Assembly (NCBI GenBank): GCA_039105265.1
Contig: JAPFFF010000014.1
Location: forward strand, 1,674,001 to 1,738,000
Length of the DNA: 64,000 nt
DNA from: Tritrichomonas musculus
Lineage: Eukaryota > Parabasalia > Tritrichomonadida > Tritrichomonadidae
Reading direction: 5' to 3'
The notes beneath the pieces are model-generated. The model saw only the letters and a program-made list of their open reading frames with translations, did no database searches and was not told where the DNA came from. The translations under genes were made by a program, and so were the position numbers. Positions 40,117-49,936 of the stretch are shown here, in pieces (within the stretch, counting starts at the first letter, position 1; each line of letters begins with the position of its first letter).

Positions 40117-41514
40117 ATGTCTTTTAGGGATCTACATCGAAGAGGATATCAAAATTATAAAAACAATCCCTCTCATTTTGTTCTCTCAACCGACTTTTGC
40201 ATTGCTGATCAACATCGAAATTCAATAACCCAACCAGAGCTGAATCTTCCAAAGTCATATATGTTCAATCGAGTTGTAGATCCAGCTGAATTTATGCTTG
40301 GAGAGAATTTAAATCGAGCAGCTCGTCGTTACGATCAAATTCCAAGCAAACAACCTGGAAGACGAGTTAGCAAAGTTCTGCCACAGATGAATGCAAGGAG
40401 AAAATCTCGTATATATTCTAAGGCTCTTGATATAGACAGCCAAAATGCCAAAATGAAAATTAATCAAGAAGTTCTACCGATTAATGAAGTTGATGCTGAA
40501 TTTCAAGAATCCGCACTTTTCGATTACTCAAAAACTCCATCAACCATGTATGATCATGCTATTCGACCTTTTTTTGATGATTCTGGCTTATTTCCATACT
40601 CAATTAACACAATTTCAAATCGAATAGTTATTCGGACATCACGTATTTCGTTCCATTCAGAATATATGGAATTTCCTATTCAAACGATAGCAAAAATGTC
40701 AGTTTTTTTGGCACTCGTTCAAGGAAACGAATGTGTAAGTAACATTGTTGAAGTCGAAATGAAAATAGCAAAACCAGGAGTATGGAAACCATCGACTTTT
40801 CATGAATTTGATTGGGTCCTTGAATCGGACGCTGAAATTTCACTCTATGTTGAAGTTGTAGCTCTTATTCGAATTACATCAGATTGGAGACCTTTCGATG
40901 AAAAAGCAACTTTGATTGCTGCAAACACATTTAAATTAATAGATTATCATAAAGGAATGTTCCAGCCTATCAAAGAAAACAAGCATCATATATATTTAAA
41001 CAGAAAAGGTGAAATGACACCAGAAGGCCAAGAAGCAATACTTTCATTTTATGTTTCTCACTCCCAAATGAAATATCCTTATCTTCCTGAATATTTCATT
41101 TGTCCAACAAATGCTATTCCTATTTTTGAAAAATTAAGAACCATAATTTTTAAATACCTTGATCCATTCTTTGGAAACTTTTCTTTATGGAGTCCTCCAC
41201 TGCTGGAACCAGTCATTTTTTCAGATATATCATCTTCAGAAAAGGCTTTGCACATGCTAGAAACAGCATGGGTTTTACAAACAGATAAATCATTACTTGA
41301 TAATATCAAGAAAATTTATCCAGCAACAAAAGCTTTGAGTAAAACAGGTTCTTTTTGTTTGCTTGAGTCAGCTGATTCAGACGAAAAGGCCACAATGAGG
41401 GTTGCTGCTGCTATGATAAATCGAAAAGCTGCAAATGATGAAATATTTAAGCCATTTCATACAGATGAAATAAGGGGAAGACTCCCTCTTTCAATACCTG
41501 CTATATTTGATTAA
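40117..41514 (+). CDS. Conserved-looking protein of unknown function
   Basis: 465 residues from the ATG at 40117. The upstream frame has TTG and another ATG but encodes only a Phe/Ile/Lys/Asn run typical of AT-rich noise, so the later start is preferred. The sequence is ordinary globular protein with a basic N-terminus, a central beta-rich part (IRTSRISFHSEYMEFP, then SVFLALVQGN) and a helical C-terminus. No family is recognised. Its neighbour upstream (38218) is on the same strand. Confidence 0.78.
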   Translation: MSFRDLHRRGYQNYKNNPSHFVLSTDFCIADQHRNSITQPELNLPKSYMFNRVVDPAEFMLGENLNRAARRYDQIPSKQPGRRVSKVLPQMNARRKSRIYSKALDIDSQNAKMKINQEVLPINEVDAEFQESALFDYSKTPSTMYDHAIRPFFDDSGLFPYSINTISNRIVIRTSRISFHSEYMEFPIQTIAKMSVFLALVQGNECVSNIVEVEMKIAKPGVWKPSTFHEFDWVLESDAEISLYVEVVALIRITSDWRPFDEKATLIAANTFKLIDYHKGMFQPIKENKHHIYLNRKGEMTPEGQEAILSFYVSHSQMKYPYLPEYFICPTNAIPIFEKLRTIIFKYLDPFFGNFSLWSPPLLEPVIFSDISSSEKALHMLETAWVLQTDKSLLDNIKKIYPATKALSKTGSFCLLESADSDEKATMRVAAAMINRKAANDEIFKPFHTDEIRGRLPLSIPAIFD

Positions 41515-41806
41515 TTGTTGTTATTAAATGTATTTATATATGCATAATTGTTTTTTAATTAAAATTATAATATATGATAATGACTTATACAAAAATATAT
41601 TAATATTGAAAATAAGAGTAATTGTATAATATAATTTATATTTATTTTGTCCAAAAAAAAAAAAAAAAACAATTGCGAAAATAAAAAAAATATGGCGAGT
41701 AATACACTGACTCATTTTGTCAAATAAAAAAAAATATTAATCGGTAACCAATTAACTTCATATATATATATATATAAATTAAAAATTGTGAATTGAATAG
41801 ATAGAA

Positions 41807-42190
41807 TTAATATTCTGTATTTTCAGGAAATTCAATTTTACCTTCTGAGCGAAGTTTGTCTATAACTTTGCGTATTTTAATCTTTGTAGCTGCCAATCCA
41901 TCAGCTTCAAGATTATTTTTAACTTTTGTTACAAAATGACTTGATAATAAAAGTTCTTTTGGTGATTTATTTGTTGTATCAATGACTTTAATTTCTATAT
42001 CGTTATCAGATGCATTTTTAAGTGTCTCGTTTATGCTGTCATTTGGTGTATATTTGAAACATGGTATAACTTTAGAAACATCCAGATCAGGTATTTCGTA
42101 TCCTATTGCTTGACATTGAGCTTGAAATTCTTCAATAATTTTTGTGGAATCCTTTATAAAATCTGCAAAAATAGCTTGAAATGGTTGCAT
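41807..42190 (-). CDS. Small soluble protein of unknown function
   Basis: 127 residues from the ATG at 42190. The composition is balanced: helical N-terminus (FADFIKDSTKIIEEFQAQC), a middle with PCFKYTPNDSINETL, and a Lys-rich helical end (AATKIKIRKVIDKLRSEGKIEF). No transmembrane segment or signal peptide is seen. It is not recognised, but it is more protein-like than the noise frames around it, and both flanks are AT-rich. It could be a subunit of a larger complex. Confidence 0.65.
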   Translation of the reverse strand: MQPFQAIFADFIKDSTKIIEEFQAQCQAIGYEIPDLDVSKVIPCFKYTPNDSINETLKNASDNDIEIKVIDTTNKSPKELLLSSHFVTKVKNNLEADGLAATKIKIRKVIDKLRSEGKIEFPENTEY

Positions 42191-42377
42191 TTGATAACAA
42201 ATATTTATATCGTTTTTGTTAACTAAAACCGTTTATTTATGACGAAGTTTAAAATTGCTTAAAAACTCCTTCAATATCATATAATTATAATTGCAAAAAA
42301 CTGTTTTTATCAAAGCACCAGATATTTAATAAATAAAATAAATTATATAATAATAAATCTACAAATTCCAAATATTT

Positions 42378-44843
42378 TTATAGAAGACCTTTATATGCTT
42401 CCGGAGGTGTTTCTGGATTCAAATCTGCAGGCTTTTCATCACCATTTTCATCAAGTTCTCCTTCAGTTTTATAAGCCTTTGGTTTCACAAGTTTAATCCT
42501 CTTCTGATGCTTGTGCTGATGCTCGAATTCATCTTCAACTTCTGGAGTGAACACCTTATTTTCTTCTTCGAAATCTGCAACTTCTTTATCAATATCATAA
42601 GACTTTCCAATCATTCTGAACACTCTCTTCGTAAAATTGAGAGAATCTGTAAGCTGGAAACCACCAGCAAGCAAGGCATTGTCAAAGATTAATCTTGCAT
42701 CTTCAATGACAGCTGGGTCTTTATGATTCTTTTTAATACGATCAAGTAAATCCTTTATTGTTGGGTGATCAAAGTTTAATTCAAGGATTTTATGATTCAT
42801 AATAAGATTTTCATCGAGTTTTGAATCATGAACTGTTTGTGCTCTGAGAAGTCTTTCATGTGATGCAGTGTATCCATAACTTGTTGAAATACAAATTGCA
42901 GGAGTAGTGTGCAATCTTCTACTAAGTATAACATTATCAATTTTGTCACCAATAACTCGTTTGAACCATCTGACATAACGATTAAAATTACGTTGAGATA
43001 TATTGAAGCCACTAACGTCTTGAACTTTTTCATCTGTTTGCGATGGATCTTTCTTTTCTGGATTTGATAATGGAATTCCATCAAATTCATCCATTTGTTC
43101 AAAACAATGAACATCAATAGGTTCAATAGCGAAAAGAACTTCATATCCTTGATCCAAAAGATCTTCCATATATGGAGACATAATTGCTTCATCAATTGTG
43201 GGAGCTCCTATCCAGTAAATCTTTTCTTGCCCTTTCTTCATTCTAGCCACATAATCATCAAGAGTAGTAAGCTTACGAGGGGAATAGCTAGTATAAAACA
43301 TAAGAAGCTTGCTTAACATTTGTTTGTTTACAGGATCATCAACAATTCCAAATTTGATGTTACCAGAGAATTTAGAATAAAATTCAGCATATTTGATTGG
43401 GTCATTTAAAAACATATTTCTAAGAACGCTCAAAATTTTGGTAGTAACTCTCCTTTTGATTAGTTTAAGTGAGTTTAATTTGATAAGCCTATCTCTATCA
43501 ACGTTTAATGTAAGATCATTGCTATCAATTACTCCTTTGACAAAGTGAAGGTAAGTTGGAAGTATTTCATCATTCCATTCATCAGCCACAAGAATTCGTT
43601 TCACGTAAAGTCTGATATTTCTTGTTGTTTGTTCAAAAGTCTTTTCAGCTGGAGGAGGTACCGATGGAATGAAAAATAGTGCGTTGAATACAACTCTACC
43701 TTCTGCATTAAAGTGGGTATGAAGAAGAGGTGGCTTTGGTTCTTTATAAAATATCATAAAGAATTCGTCATAGTCGCTTTCTGATACTTCTGTTGGATCC
43801 CTTAACCATATTGGCTTTTTATCATTAATTTGAACCCATTGCCAAATTCTTTTCTTGACAACTTCGTAATCTTCATTATCTTCTTCTTCTTCTTTCTTTG
43901 ATTTTTTCTTTGACTTGGTAGCTTGTTCATCACTTTCTTCGCTTTCTTCTTTACCATCTTCAGAACCTTCTTCAATCACATCTTTATCATCATCATTAAA
44001 AATCTCTTTGCCAATCTTATCAGTGTCAGCAGCATCTTCATTCTTTGATTCAGTGACATAAACATCTTTGAAGTGCCAAATTTTGACAGGGAAATCTACA
44101 AACATTGAATAGTGTTTAATGATAGAAACAAGACGATCTCTATCAACATAATTGTAGCAATTATCTTTCAAGTGTAATATAATTGATGTACCGCGTCCAA
44201 GTGTAACTCCTCTTGGATCTTCAACAACAGAAAATCTACTTGTTGCATCACTAATCCAAATATATTGTTTCGTACTGTTGTTACTTTTTGAAATTACAGT
44301 AACCTTGTCGGCGACCAAAAATGCAGAATAAAAACCAACTCCAAATTGACCGATCAAATTTGTATCTCCAGATTGAAGCATTTTTTGAAATTCTGATGTA
44401 CCAGATTTAGCTATACGTCCAAGATTTTCTATTAATTCTTCTTTAGTCATTCCAATTCCAGTATCAGTAATTGATAAAGTTTTTTGTTCTTCATTAACAT
44501 CAATTAAAATTTCTAATTCTTTGGGACCATTTTCTGTAGTTGTTGGATCGCGAATCATTTGAAATCGAATTTTATCAAGTGCGTCGTTTGCATTTGAAAT
44601 TAATTCACGGAGGAAAATGTCTTTATTTTGATAAAGATTATCAATAAGTATACCCATAACTTTATTTGTATCGGCTTGATATTCATGCGATTCAGTGTTT
44701 TTTTGCATAGATTCTATTTGATCAATTGTGAAATTATGAACAATTCTTTCACGAATTCCTTCATCGATATATTCAACATTTTTTGGATCATCAGTACTTT
44801 TACGACTTTGTATTAAAAATACAAATAAAGATAAGAAAAGCAT
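42378..44843 (-). CDS. GRP94: ER HSP90 chaperone (GRP94/endoplasmin-like)
   Basis: 821 residues. A short hydrophobic signal peptide (MLFLSLFVFLIQSR) is followed by the HSP90 ATPase domain: NANDALDKIRF, DTGIGMTKEEL, GRIAKSGTSEF, GQFGVGFYSAFLVAD. A charged linker rich in Glu/Lys (about 275-320), typical of GRP94, leads to the middle domain and C-terminal dimerisation domain. It folds secretory and membrane proteins in the ER. Two oddities: the end is PETPPEAYKGLL, with no KDEL-type retention signal, and the middle-domain catalytic loop is NVDRDRLIK instead of NVSREMLQQ. The Arg is kept, but the Gln that contacts ATP in other HSP90s is replaced. It could be retained by another route or be partly secreted. 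Confidence 0.92.
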   Translation of the reverse strand: MLFLSLFVFLIQSRKSTDDPKNVEYIDEGIRERIVHNFTIDQIESMQKNTESHEYQADTNKVMGILIDNLYQNKDIFLRELISNANDALDKIRFQMIRDPTTTENGPKELEILIDVNEEQKTLSITDTGIGMTKEELIENLGRIAKSGTSEFQKMLQSGDTNLIGQFGVGFYSAFLVADKVTVISKSNNSTKQYIWISDATSRFSVVEDPRGVTLGRGTSIILHLKDNCYNYVDRDRLVSIIKHYSMFVDFPVKIWHFKDVYVTESKNEDAADTDKIGKEIFNDDDKDVIEEGSEDGKEESEESDEQATKSKKKSKKEEEEDNEDYEVVKKRIWQWVQINDKKPIWLRDPTEVSESDYDEFFMIFYKEPKPPLLHTHFNAEGRVVFNALFFIPSVPPPAEKTFEQTTRNIRLYVKRILVADEWNDEILPTYLHFVKGVIDSNDLTLNVDRDRLIKLNSLKLIKRRVTTKILSVLRNMFLNDPIKYAEFYSKFSGNIKFGIVDDPVNKQMLSKLLMFYTSYSPRKLTTLDDYVARMKKGQEKIYWIGAPTIDEAIMSPYMEDLLDQGYEVLFAIEPIDVHCFEQMDEFDGIPLSNPEKKDPSQTDEKVQDVSGFNISQRNFNRYVRWFKRVIGDKIDNVILSRRLHTTPAICISTSYGYTASHERLLRAQTVHDSKLDENLIMNHKILELNFDHPTIKDLLDRIKKNHKDPAVIEDARLIFDNALLAGGFQLTDSLNFTKRVFRMIGKSYDIDKEVADFEEENKVFTPEVEDEFEHQHKHQKRIKLVKPKAYKTEGELDENGDEKPADLNPETPPEAYKGLL

Positions 44844-45109
44844 AGAGATAAATGGTCAATCAGTTGCTAATAAAAAAAAAAAAAATTGAAAACATCGGAA
44901 ATTTCAAAATCAATAAAAATCAATAAATAAATAAATAAATATAAAATAATAAATAATTGCATTATAATAATAATGAAAATCCTAGAAATGAATTCTTTAT
45001 TTTATAATATATATATAATAATATCAATAAAAATCTTACATAACATAAAACATACACAAAAATAAATAAAAATAACAATAAAAATAATAAACTAAATAGT
45101 AAATAAGAA

Positions 45110-48100
45110 TCACTCATGATTCTGACGAAGAACAGGATCGATTTCATTTTCTCTTTGATCAAGTTCATCTCTCATTGCCGCCAATTCATTCTGAAATTCG
45201 TCCATCATTTTGTTTGATAAAGCGACCAATTCATCATTTCTTCCTTTGTTATAAATTTGACAATTTGTATCAATCTGTTTAACATCCGAATAGAACTTCG
45301 AAATAGTTGTATATTCCAAGTTATTTGCCTTTCTTTCAACATCCTCGAAGCACATTGGGACTGTTACATAGTTATGATAATCAGGTACATCTTTTTTCAA
45401 AACCGGCTTTTTGAATACCCAATATTCATCTCCTGGCTTCTGAAGCAGCTTAGCCAACAACTTCTTCAAGAGCTCGTTGAAGACTACAACAGGACTCTGT
45501 CGACCAATTCTACGATGAGGAGTAATAATAGTAATTTCAGGTGAATCATCAGAGTCATATTCGCTTTCTGAATTATTGTTATTGTTGTTACTTCCTCCGT
45601 GACTTCCTCCTTCTCTAGAACCACTTCCCGATCCGATAGAAAGGCCGCTACTTGTTCCGCCATGACCACCGCTACTTCCGTGAATACCATGTCCAGATTT
45701 CTTCTTCTTAGAATGGCTCTTTCCATTCTTTGCCTCAAATAAGGCAAATCTTTCTGAAGCTTCCGCAATTTTTGCCATTATTTCAGGGGTCAAATGGAAG
45801 GTCAAATTATTAGCACCATCTTTATCATTGATCAAAGGAAGTTGATGATGAACTGCCAGATAAGATTGAACGAGAGTTCGTGGTCCTTTTGAATTAACAT
45901 TTTGTCTTGTTCTTCGAATCTTGTCTTGAAGAGTTTTCCTTTGATTTTTCAAAATGTATTCTTCAAGGTCTTCCGAACTCATTGGCGCTTTTTGGCCTTG
46001 ATCTTGATACACGTTGGGGTTCTTCATTAATGCTTCGATTTGAGGAGGAGATCTTTTCCAATGAAGCTCAACATGAAGACCATCAATTCTATTCCAACTA
46101 ACAGTGATTAGCTTGGCGACAGTTCTCATTGTCGTGTTTGCAAATCCGAACTTTTCCCAGTCAATGTGAGTTGGATAAGTGAAGATGCCATAAGGAACAA
46201 GCTCTGGAGGATCGCCATCACTTCCTTGAAGCGCTGGTGTTTGATTCAGCTCTTCTTGAAGTTCGAATGAATCTTCAGTATCTTCATCATCTTGGGCATC
46301 ACGAGTCATTTGAAGCGAAATATCATCCAAAATGTTTCCATCATCAAGAAGCTCGTCATTATCAAGAGCATTTTGAGTATTGATGAAAGAAAGATTTGTT
46401 TCAAATGTCTGTTGATATTGCTTCTTATATTGGTCAAGAGAGGCTGCATAGTCATTTCGTGGTCCTCGACTGAAATTCTGGGCGAGTTCTGACTTGTTTC
46501 CGTCTTCTTTTTGACGATTCGCTAATTGTCGAAGAAGACCAACTTGTTTCCAACGACTCATTTCGTCTATGTCTTGTGGTTTGACACCTGATGCCATCAA
46601 CTTTTCTCTTAATTCCCTCAATGTGAGACTTCTTAAGTCTTTATCAGTACCTGCTAACTTGGGCTTAGTTATTTCGGGTTGTTCTTTACCATCTATGCTG
46701 ACATGCTCTCCTTTTCTACGTCTTGACTTACTTCGCATGATTTGTGATCCATCATCTGCATGCTCAATTTGAACAGCATGGCCTTGGAAGGCTTTATTGA
46801 AGTTCTCTGTTCTTGCCCAAGGAGTCTTCATTAATTCAGCCTCGATTTTGCATGCAACTTTCTTTGTGAGTTCACCACGAAGATTCTGAATCTGTTGGAA
46901 GACTCTCTTCGATCTAGTGATGATGTTGACTCCATTTTTCTTTAATTTATGAAGACCAACAAGCATTGATTGATACTTGCAAACAAGCTCTGGTGTAATT
47001 TCAAGTGAGCTGAATTGCTTGTTCAAACATTCAGGATCTTTTCGCTTCCAATAAACATTGCCTTGCTTTCTTTTATATTTAGCAAGAGAACGAAGAACTT
47101 GACGAAGTTTGGGTTCATTGACATTTGGGAAAAATTCTTGTTGAAGTTGAGAAACTTGAATCTTTCGCCTTCCTGGGTATTGCTCCGTTCCTCTAAAAAT
47201 GTTAATGAGAAGAGCTTTAATAAAGGCGAGTTGGAAATCTTGCATTGCTTTTGTAGATGGACGCTTTACTACTTGATGTGGCTCAAGAAAACCAGCACAA
47301 TATATTGATTTGAATTTCTTTATGTAGAAGATTGGCTTTTTGATCGATTTGATGAGTAAAAAATCAGTCGATTCTACTCGATGCTCAGCTACTGGGACAC
47401 TGTAGAGAAAACAATTAATCGATGGAACTGGCTCATTTCGTGGAATTTGAGCAATGAATGGTGATGTTTGATCAGGCTCTAAAATTTGAAGTTTTTCATC
47501 ACTAATCTTGGGATAGTCAGTAGGTTTCTCTTTATGCCAATAGATAATTAATCGGCTGGCCATTCCGACGTTCATTATGAATGGAAGAGCTTCTGATGTG
47601 TGTTCAACGACAATAACTCCACCTCGTCTCCCACTCAATGATCTCAAATCCTTCAAAAAAGGAGAAATTGCAGCTTCCCCATTCTCACCAATGTCATATT
47701 CTGGCTTGTAAGTGACACGAAGTTTTCGCCCGATGAATTGAGTGGTGTCGAATTTGGGATGATGAAAGTTTTCAAGATCGTTCATATTTGGTTCAATCAA
47801 GGAAAGATTTAAAGCTGGATCACTATGACGAAGATTTAGGTTTAGACGAGAACTTTTTGAAACAAAAAGTTCTGTGTAATATGTAGAATTTTCAAAGTTC
47901 ATGTCGTTCCATGTTTTAAGTTTCCTCTTGTCGTTTCCACCATGAGAGTTGACTTCAGTGAATTTTATGGAACGATCACTTCTGTCAAGAATGAGAGGAA
48001 TATTTGGGCATGCTTCGGGATCCCACATAACTGACCAAAGCGCATTTTCAGCATATTGATTGAAATACATGCGATGAATCAGATTTGGCTGTGGGCGAGA

Positions 48101-49528
48101 ACGTTGAGGCTGCTGGTGATATTGATATGGCTGAGCTCGTTGAATATGTTGTTGGGTTGCCAGAAGTGCTTGACTACCAAGAAGGTTGGTTGAGGCTGAA
48201 CTTTGAAGATAACCAGCTGCTTGAGCATAGCCTCCATAACCACTAATACCTGATGTATTTGAGCGCTGAAGTTGAACATGGCGTTGCTGGAGAATTGCAT
48301 TTTGTTGGCCCATAGGTTGAGTTATTGATGACATTGAAGCAGATGATGATAATTGACCTGCGCCTCGAGGTGATGGAGCTGGTTCTGTTGATCCTGATGC
48401 AACTGCTTTAACAGTTGATGAAATATATTGAATTGATGATTGAGTTGGAGCTGCTCCTGCTGGAGACACAGAATGTGATTGTGGATTTACCATATTTGTG
48501 ATGATCGGTTTTTGATCCGCATGTTCAACATTGCTGGTATTTGTCTTGAGAATCCCATCTGTTCGATTAAATGAAATAGTGCCAGGTTGCCCAGCATAGC
48601 TGCTTTGGATAGATCCTGGTCGCTGTATCAGTGTTTTTGAGCCTATAAATTGAGCTTCACTGTTCGTTCTTTCTCGTTGTTTTTGGTATCGTTCCATTCT
48701 TGAACTAATAAAAAATGTTTCATTCTTTATATTCTGGCTACCATCTTCAATGCGAATGTTTTGATTTTGAACTGACTGATTTTGTGCTTGTGGATTTACT
48801 TGCCGTTGAATCTGAGAATTTTGAAGAAATGCATTGTTAAGAGATGGCGATGATGGTGAAGATACAAGGGATCCTGGACGATTAATCGCACCCATTTGTG
48901 GCCTTCCATAAACACTTTGATTAGTAGGATATCCACCCATTCCTGCTGGTCGTGAATTGATACCTAATGAACCACCACTTGCATTAATTTGAGAAGCGGC
49001 CATATTACTTTGATTGTAAATAGATGACATAGTATGCGAACGATTAATAAAGTTTTGTTGTTGAGGCTGAGGCTGCTGGAATTGATTAGGCATTTGACGC
49101 CCTTTTGATGGCGGTGGTTGACTAACTTTTAAATGAAGAAGTGGAAAATCGTGTTGGTTAACCAAAGAAAAGCGAGGAAAATCAAAGTTATCATCATAAA
49201 CAGTAGGTTTTGATGATGCTATTGTTGTAGAAGCTGATGCTGAAGGGTTTAAATTTGTGTTAACTGGATTTTCATTTGTTTCGATGGAATCTTGAAAAGA
49301 TTCGGCTTCTTCTATTTCAGCTTCTTCTTGAGAATTATCGTTTTTTTTGCGAGTATATGGAAGTTGTTGCTGATCAGGGCAAAATTGAATTGAACGATTT
49401 TTTCGATTGAAATAACGTTTGTTTCTATTAATTTTTTTCCATTGGTCAACTCGAAATTGAAAATCCTCATCGTTGTTCGTATCTTCTTCGCCCAAAATTA
49501 CATGCAGAAGACTAAAAGACTTCGACAT
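45110..49528 (-). CDS. TAF1: TFIID subunit TAF1 with a C-terminal bromodomain
   Basis: 1472 residues from the ATG at 49528. The N-terminus is short and acidic. About residues 100-500 are Gln/Ser/Asn-rich. The TAF1 core (about 588-1160) is clear: GRKLRVTYKPEYDIGENGEA, VIVVEHTSEALPFIMNVGMA, CFLYSVPVAEHRVESTDFLL, FYIKKFKSIYCAGFLEPHQV, KRPSTKAMQDF and GRRKIQVSQLQQEFFPNVNE. The order and phrasing follow the conserved DUF3591 region of TAF1 that binds TAF7 and core promoter DNA. A Gly/Ser-rich linker leads to one bromodomain (about 1346-1455: PDYHNYVTVPM, then CQIYNKG), an acetyl-lysine reader. Animal TAF1 has two bromodomains and plant TAF1 has one. I do not recognise the zinc knuckle. It builds TFIID on Pol II promoters. 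Confidence 0.9.
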   Translation of the reverse strand: MSKSFSLLHVILGEEDTNNDEDFQFRVDQWKKINRNKRYFNRKNRSIQFCPDQQQLPYTRKKNDNSQEEAEIEEAESFQDSIETNENPVNTNLNPSASASTTIASSKPTVYDDNFDFPRFSLVNQHDFPLLHLKVSQPPPSKGRQMPNQFQQPQPQQQNFINRSHTMSSIYNQSNMAASQINASGGSLGINSRPAGMGGYPTNQSVYGRPQMGAINRPGSLVSSPSSPSLNNAFLQNSQIQRQVNPQAQNQSVQNQNIRIEDGSQNIKNETFFISSRMERYQKQRERTNSEAQFIGSKTLIQRPGSIQSSYAGQPGTISFNRTDGILKTNTSNVEHADQKPIITNMVNPQSHSVSPAGAAPTQSSIQYISSTVKAVASGSTEPAPSPRGAGQLSSSASMSSITQPMGQQNAILQQRHVQLQRSNTSGISGYGGYAQAAGYLQSSASTNLLGSQALLATQQHIQRAQPYQYHQQPQRSRPQPNLIHRMYFNQYAENALWSVMWDPEACPNIPLILDRSDRSIKFTEVNSHGGNDKRKLKTWNDMNFENSTYYTELFVSKSSRLNLNLRHSDPALNLSLIEPNMNDLENFHHPKFDTTQFIGRKLRVTYKPEYDIGENGEAAISPFLKDLRSLSGRRGGVIVVEHTSEALPFIMNVGMASRLIIYWHKEKPTDYPKISDEKLQILEPDQTSPFIAQIPRNEPVPSINCFLYSVPVAEHRVESTDFLLIKSIKKPIFYIKKFKSIYCAGFLEPHQVVKRPSTKAMQDFQLAFIKALLINIFRGTEQYPGRRKIQVSQLQQEFFPNVNEPKLRQVLRSLAKYKRKQGNVYWKRKDPECLNKQFSSLEITPELVCKYQSMLVGLHKLKKNGVNIITRSKRVFQQIQNLRGELTKKVACKIEAELMKTPWARTENFNKAFQGHAVQIEHADDGSQIMRSKSRRRKGEHVSIDGKEQPEITKPKLAGTDKDLRSLTLRELREKLMASGVKPQDIDEMSRWKQVGLLRQLANRQKEDGNKSELAQNFSRGPRNDYAASLDQYKKQYQQTFETNLSFINTQNALDNDELLDDGNILDDISLQMTRDAQDDEDTEDSFELQEELNQTPALQGSDGDPPELVPYGIFTYPTHIDWEKFGFANTTMRTVAKLITVSWNRIDGLHVELHWKRSPPQIEALMKNPNVYQDQGQKAPMSSEDLEEYILKNQRKTLQDKIRRTRQNVNSKGPRTLVQSYLAVHHQLPLINDKDGANNLTFHLTPEIMAKIAEASERFALFEAKNGKSHSKKKKSGHGIHGSSGGHGGTSSGLSIGSGSGSREGGSHGGSNNNNNNSESEYDSDDSPEITIITPHRRIGRQSPVVVFNELLKKLLAKLLQKPGDEYWVFKKPVLKKDVPDYHNYVTVPMCFEDVERKANNLEYTTISKFYSDVKQIDTNCQIYNKGRNDELVALSNKMMDEFQNELAAMRDELDQRENEIDPVLRQNHE

Positions 49529-49936
49529 GTATAAAATAAATTTTTAAAAAAGACTGATTTATTTTTGTTTTGTTTTTATCTTTTTGCCTGCCTAATTTTA
49601 ACAAAATGGTATAAACAATTATATTATAAATTCAAATGTTCTTATCACGGATATAAAATTTATTGATATATTTTCATTATATTCATCATTTTGCATTTTG
49701 TTTTTTTGTTTTTTGAAAAAAAAGGTTAAATTTTGGTTAAAAAAAAAAACGGTTATACAAATACCAATATCACTCAAAACACAAATTGAAATGAACTCTG
49801 TACCAGAATCATTACCTGTATTTATCAAAAAATGCTTTTTTCTTATATATACATGTTATTCTTCTTGAAATACAAATGAAAATGTCAATATTTCGGTTTA
49901 AAAATTGTTGAACACATATTTGGTCATATTGAAAAA
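49529..49936. promoter_or_regulatory. Divergent promoter region of TAF1 and the DHHC-like gene
   Basis: 408 bases between divergent starts. GGTCATATT (49922-49930), 14 bases before the plus-strand ATG, fits the TCAYW initiator. Nothing clear is seen next to the TAF1 start. Several A/T tracts lie between. Confidence 0.45.

Noticed and set aside
49619-49828. 69-residue minus-strand frame upstream of TAF1
   Set aside because: It is mostly Phe/Asn/Lys/Ile noise over the divergent promoter region, with no domain; it would crowd the TAF1 and DHHC-like promoters.
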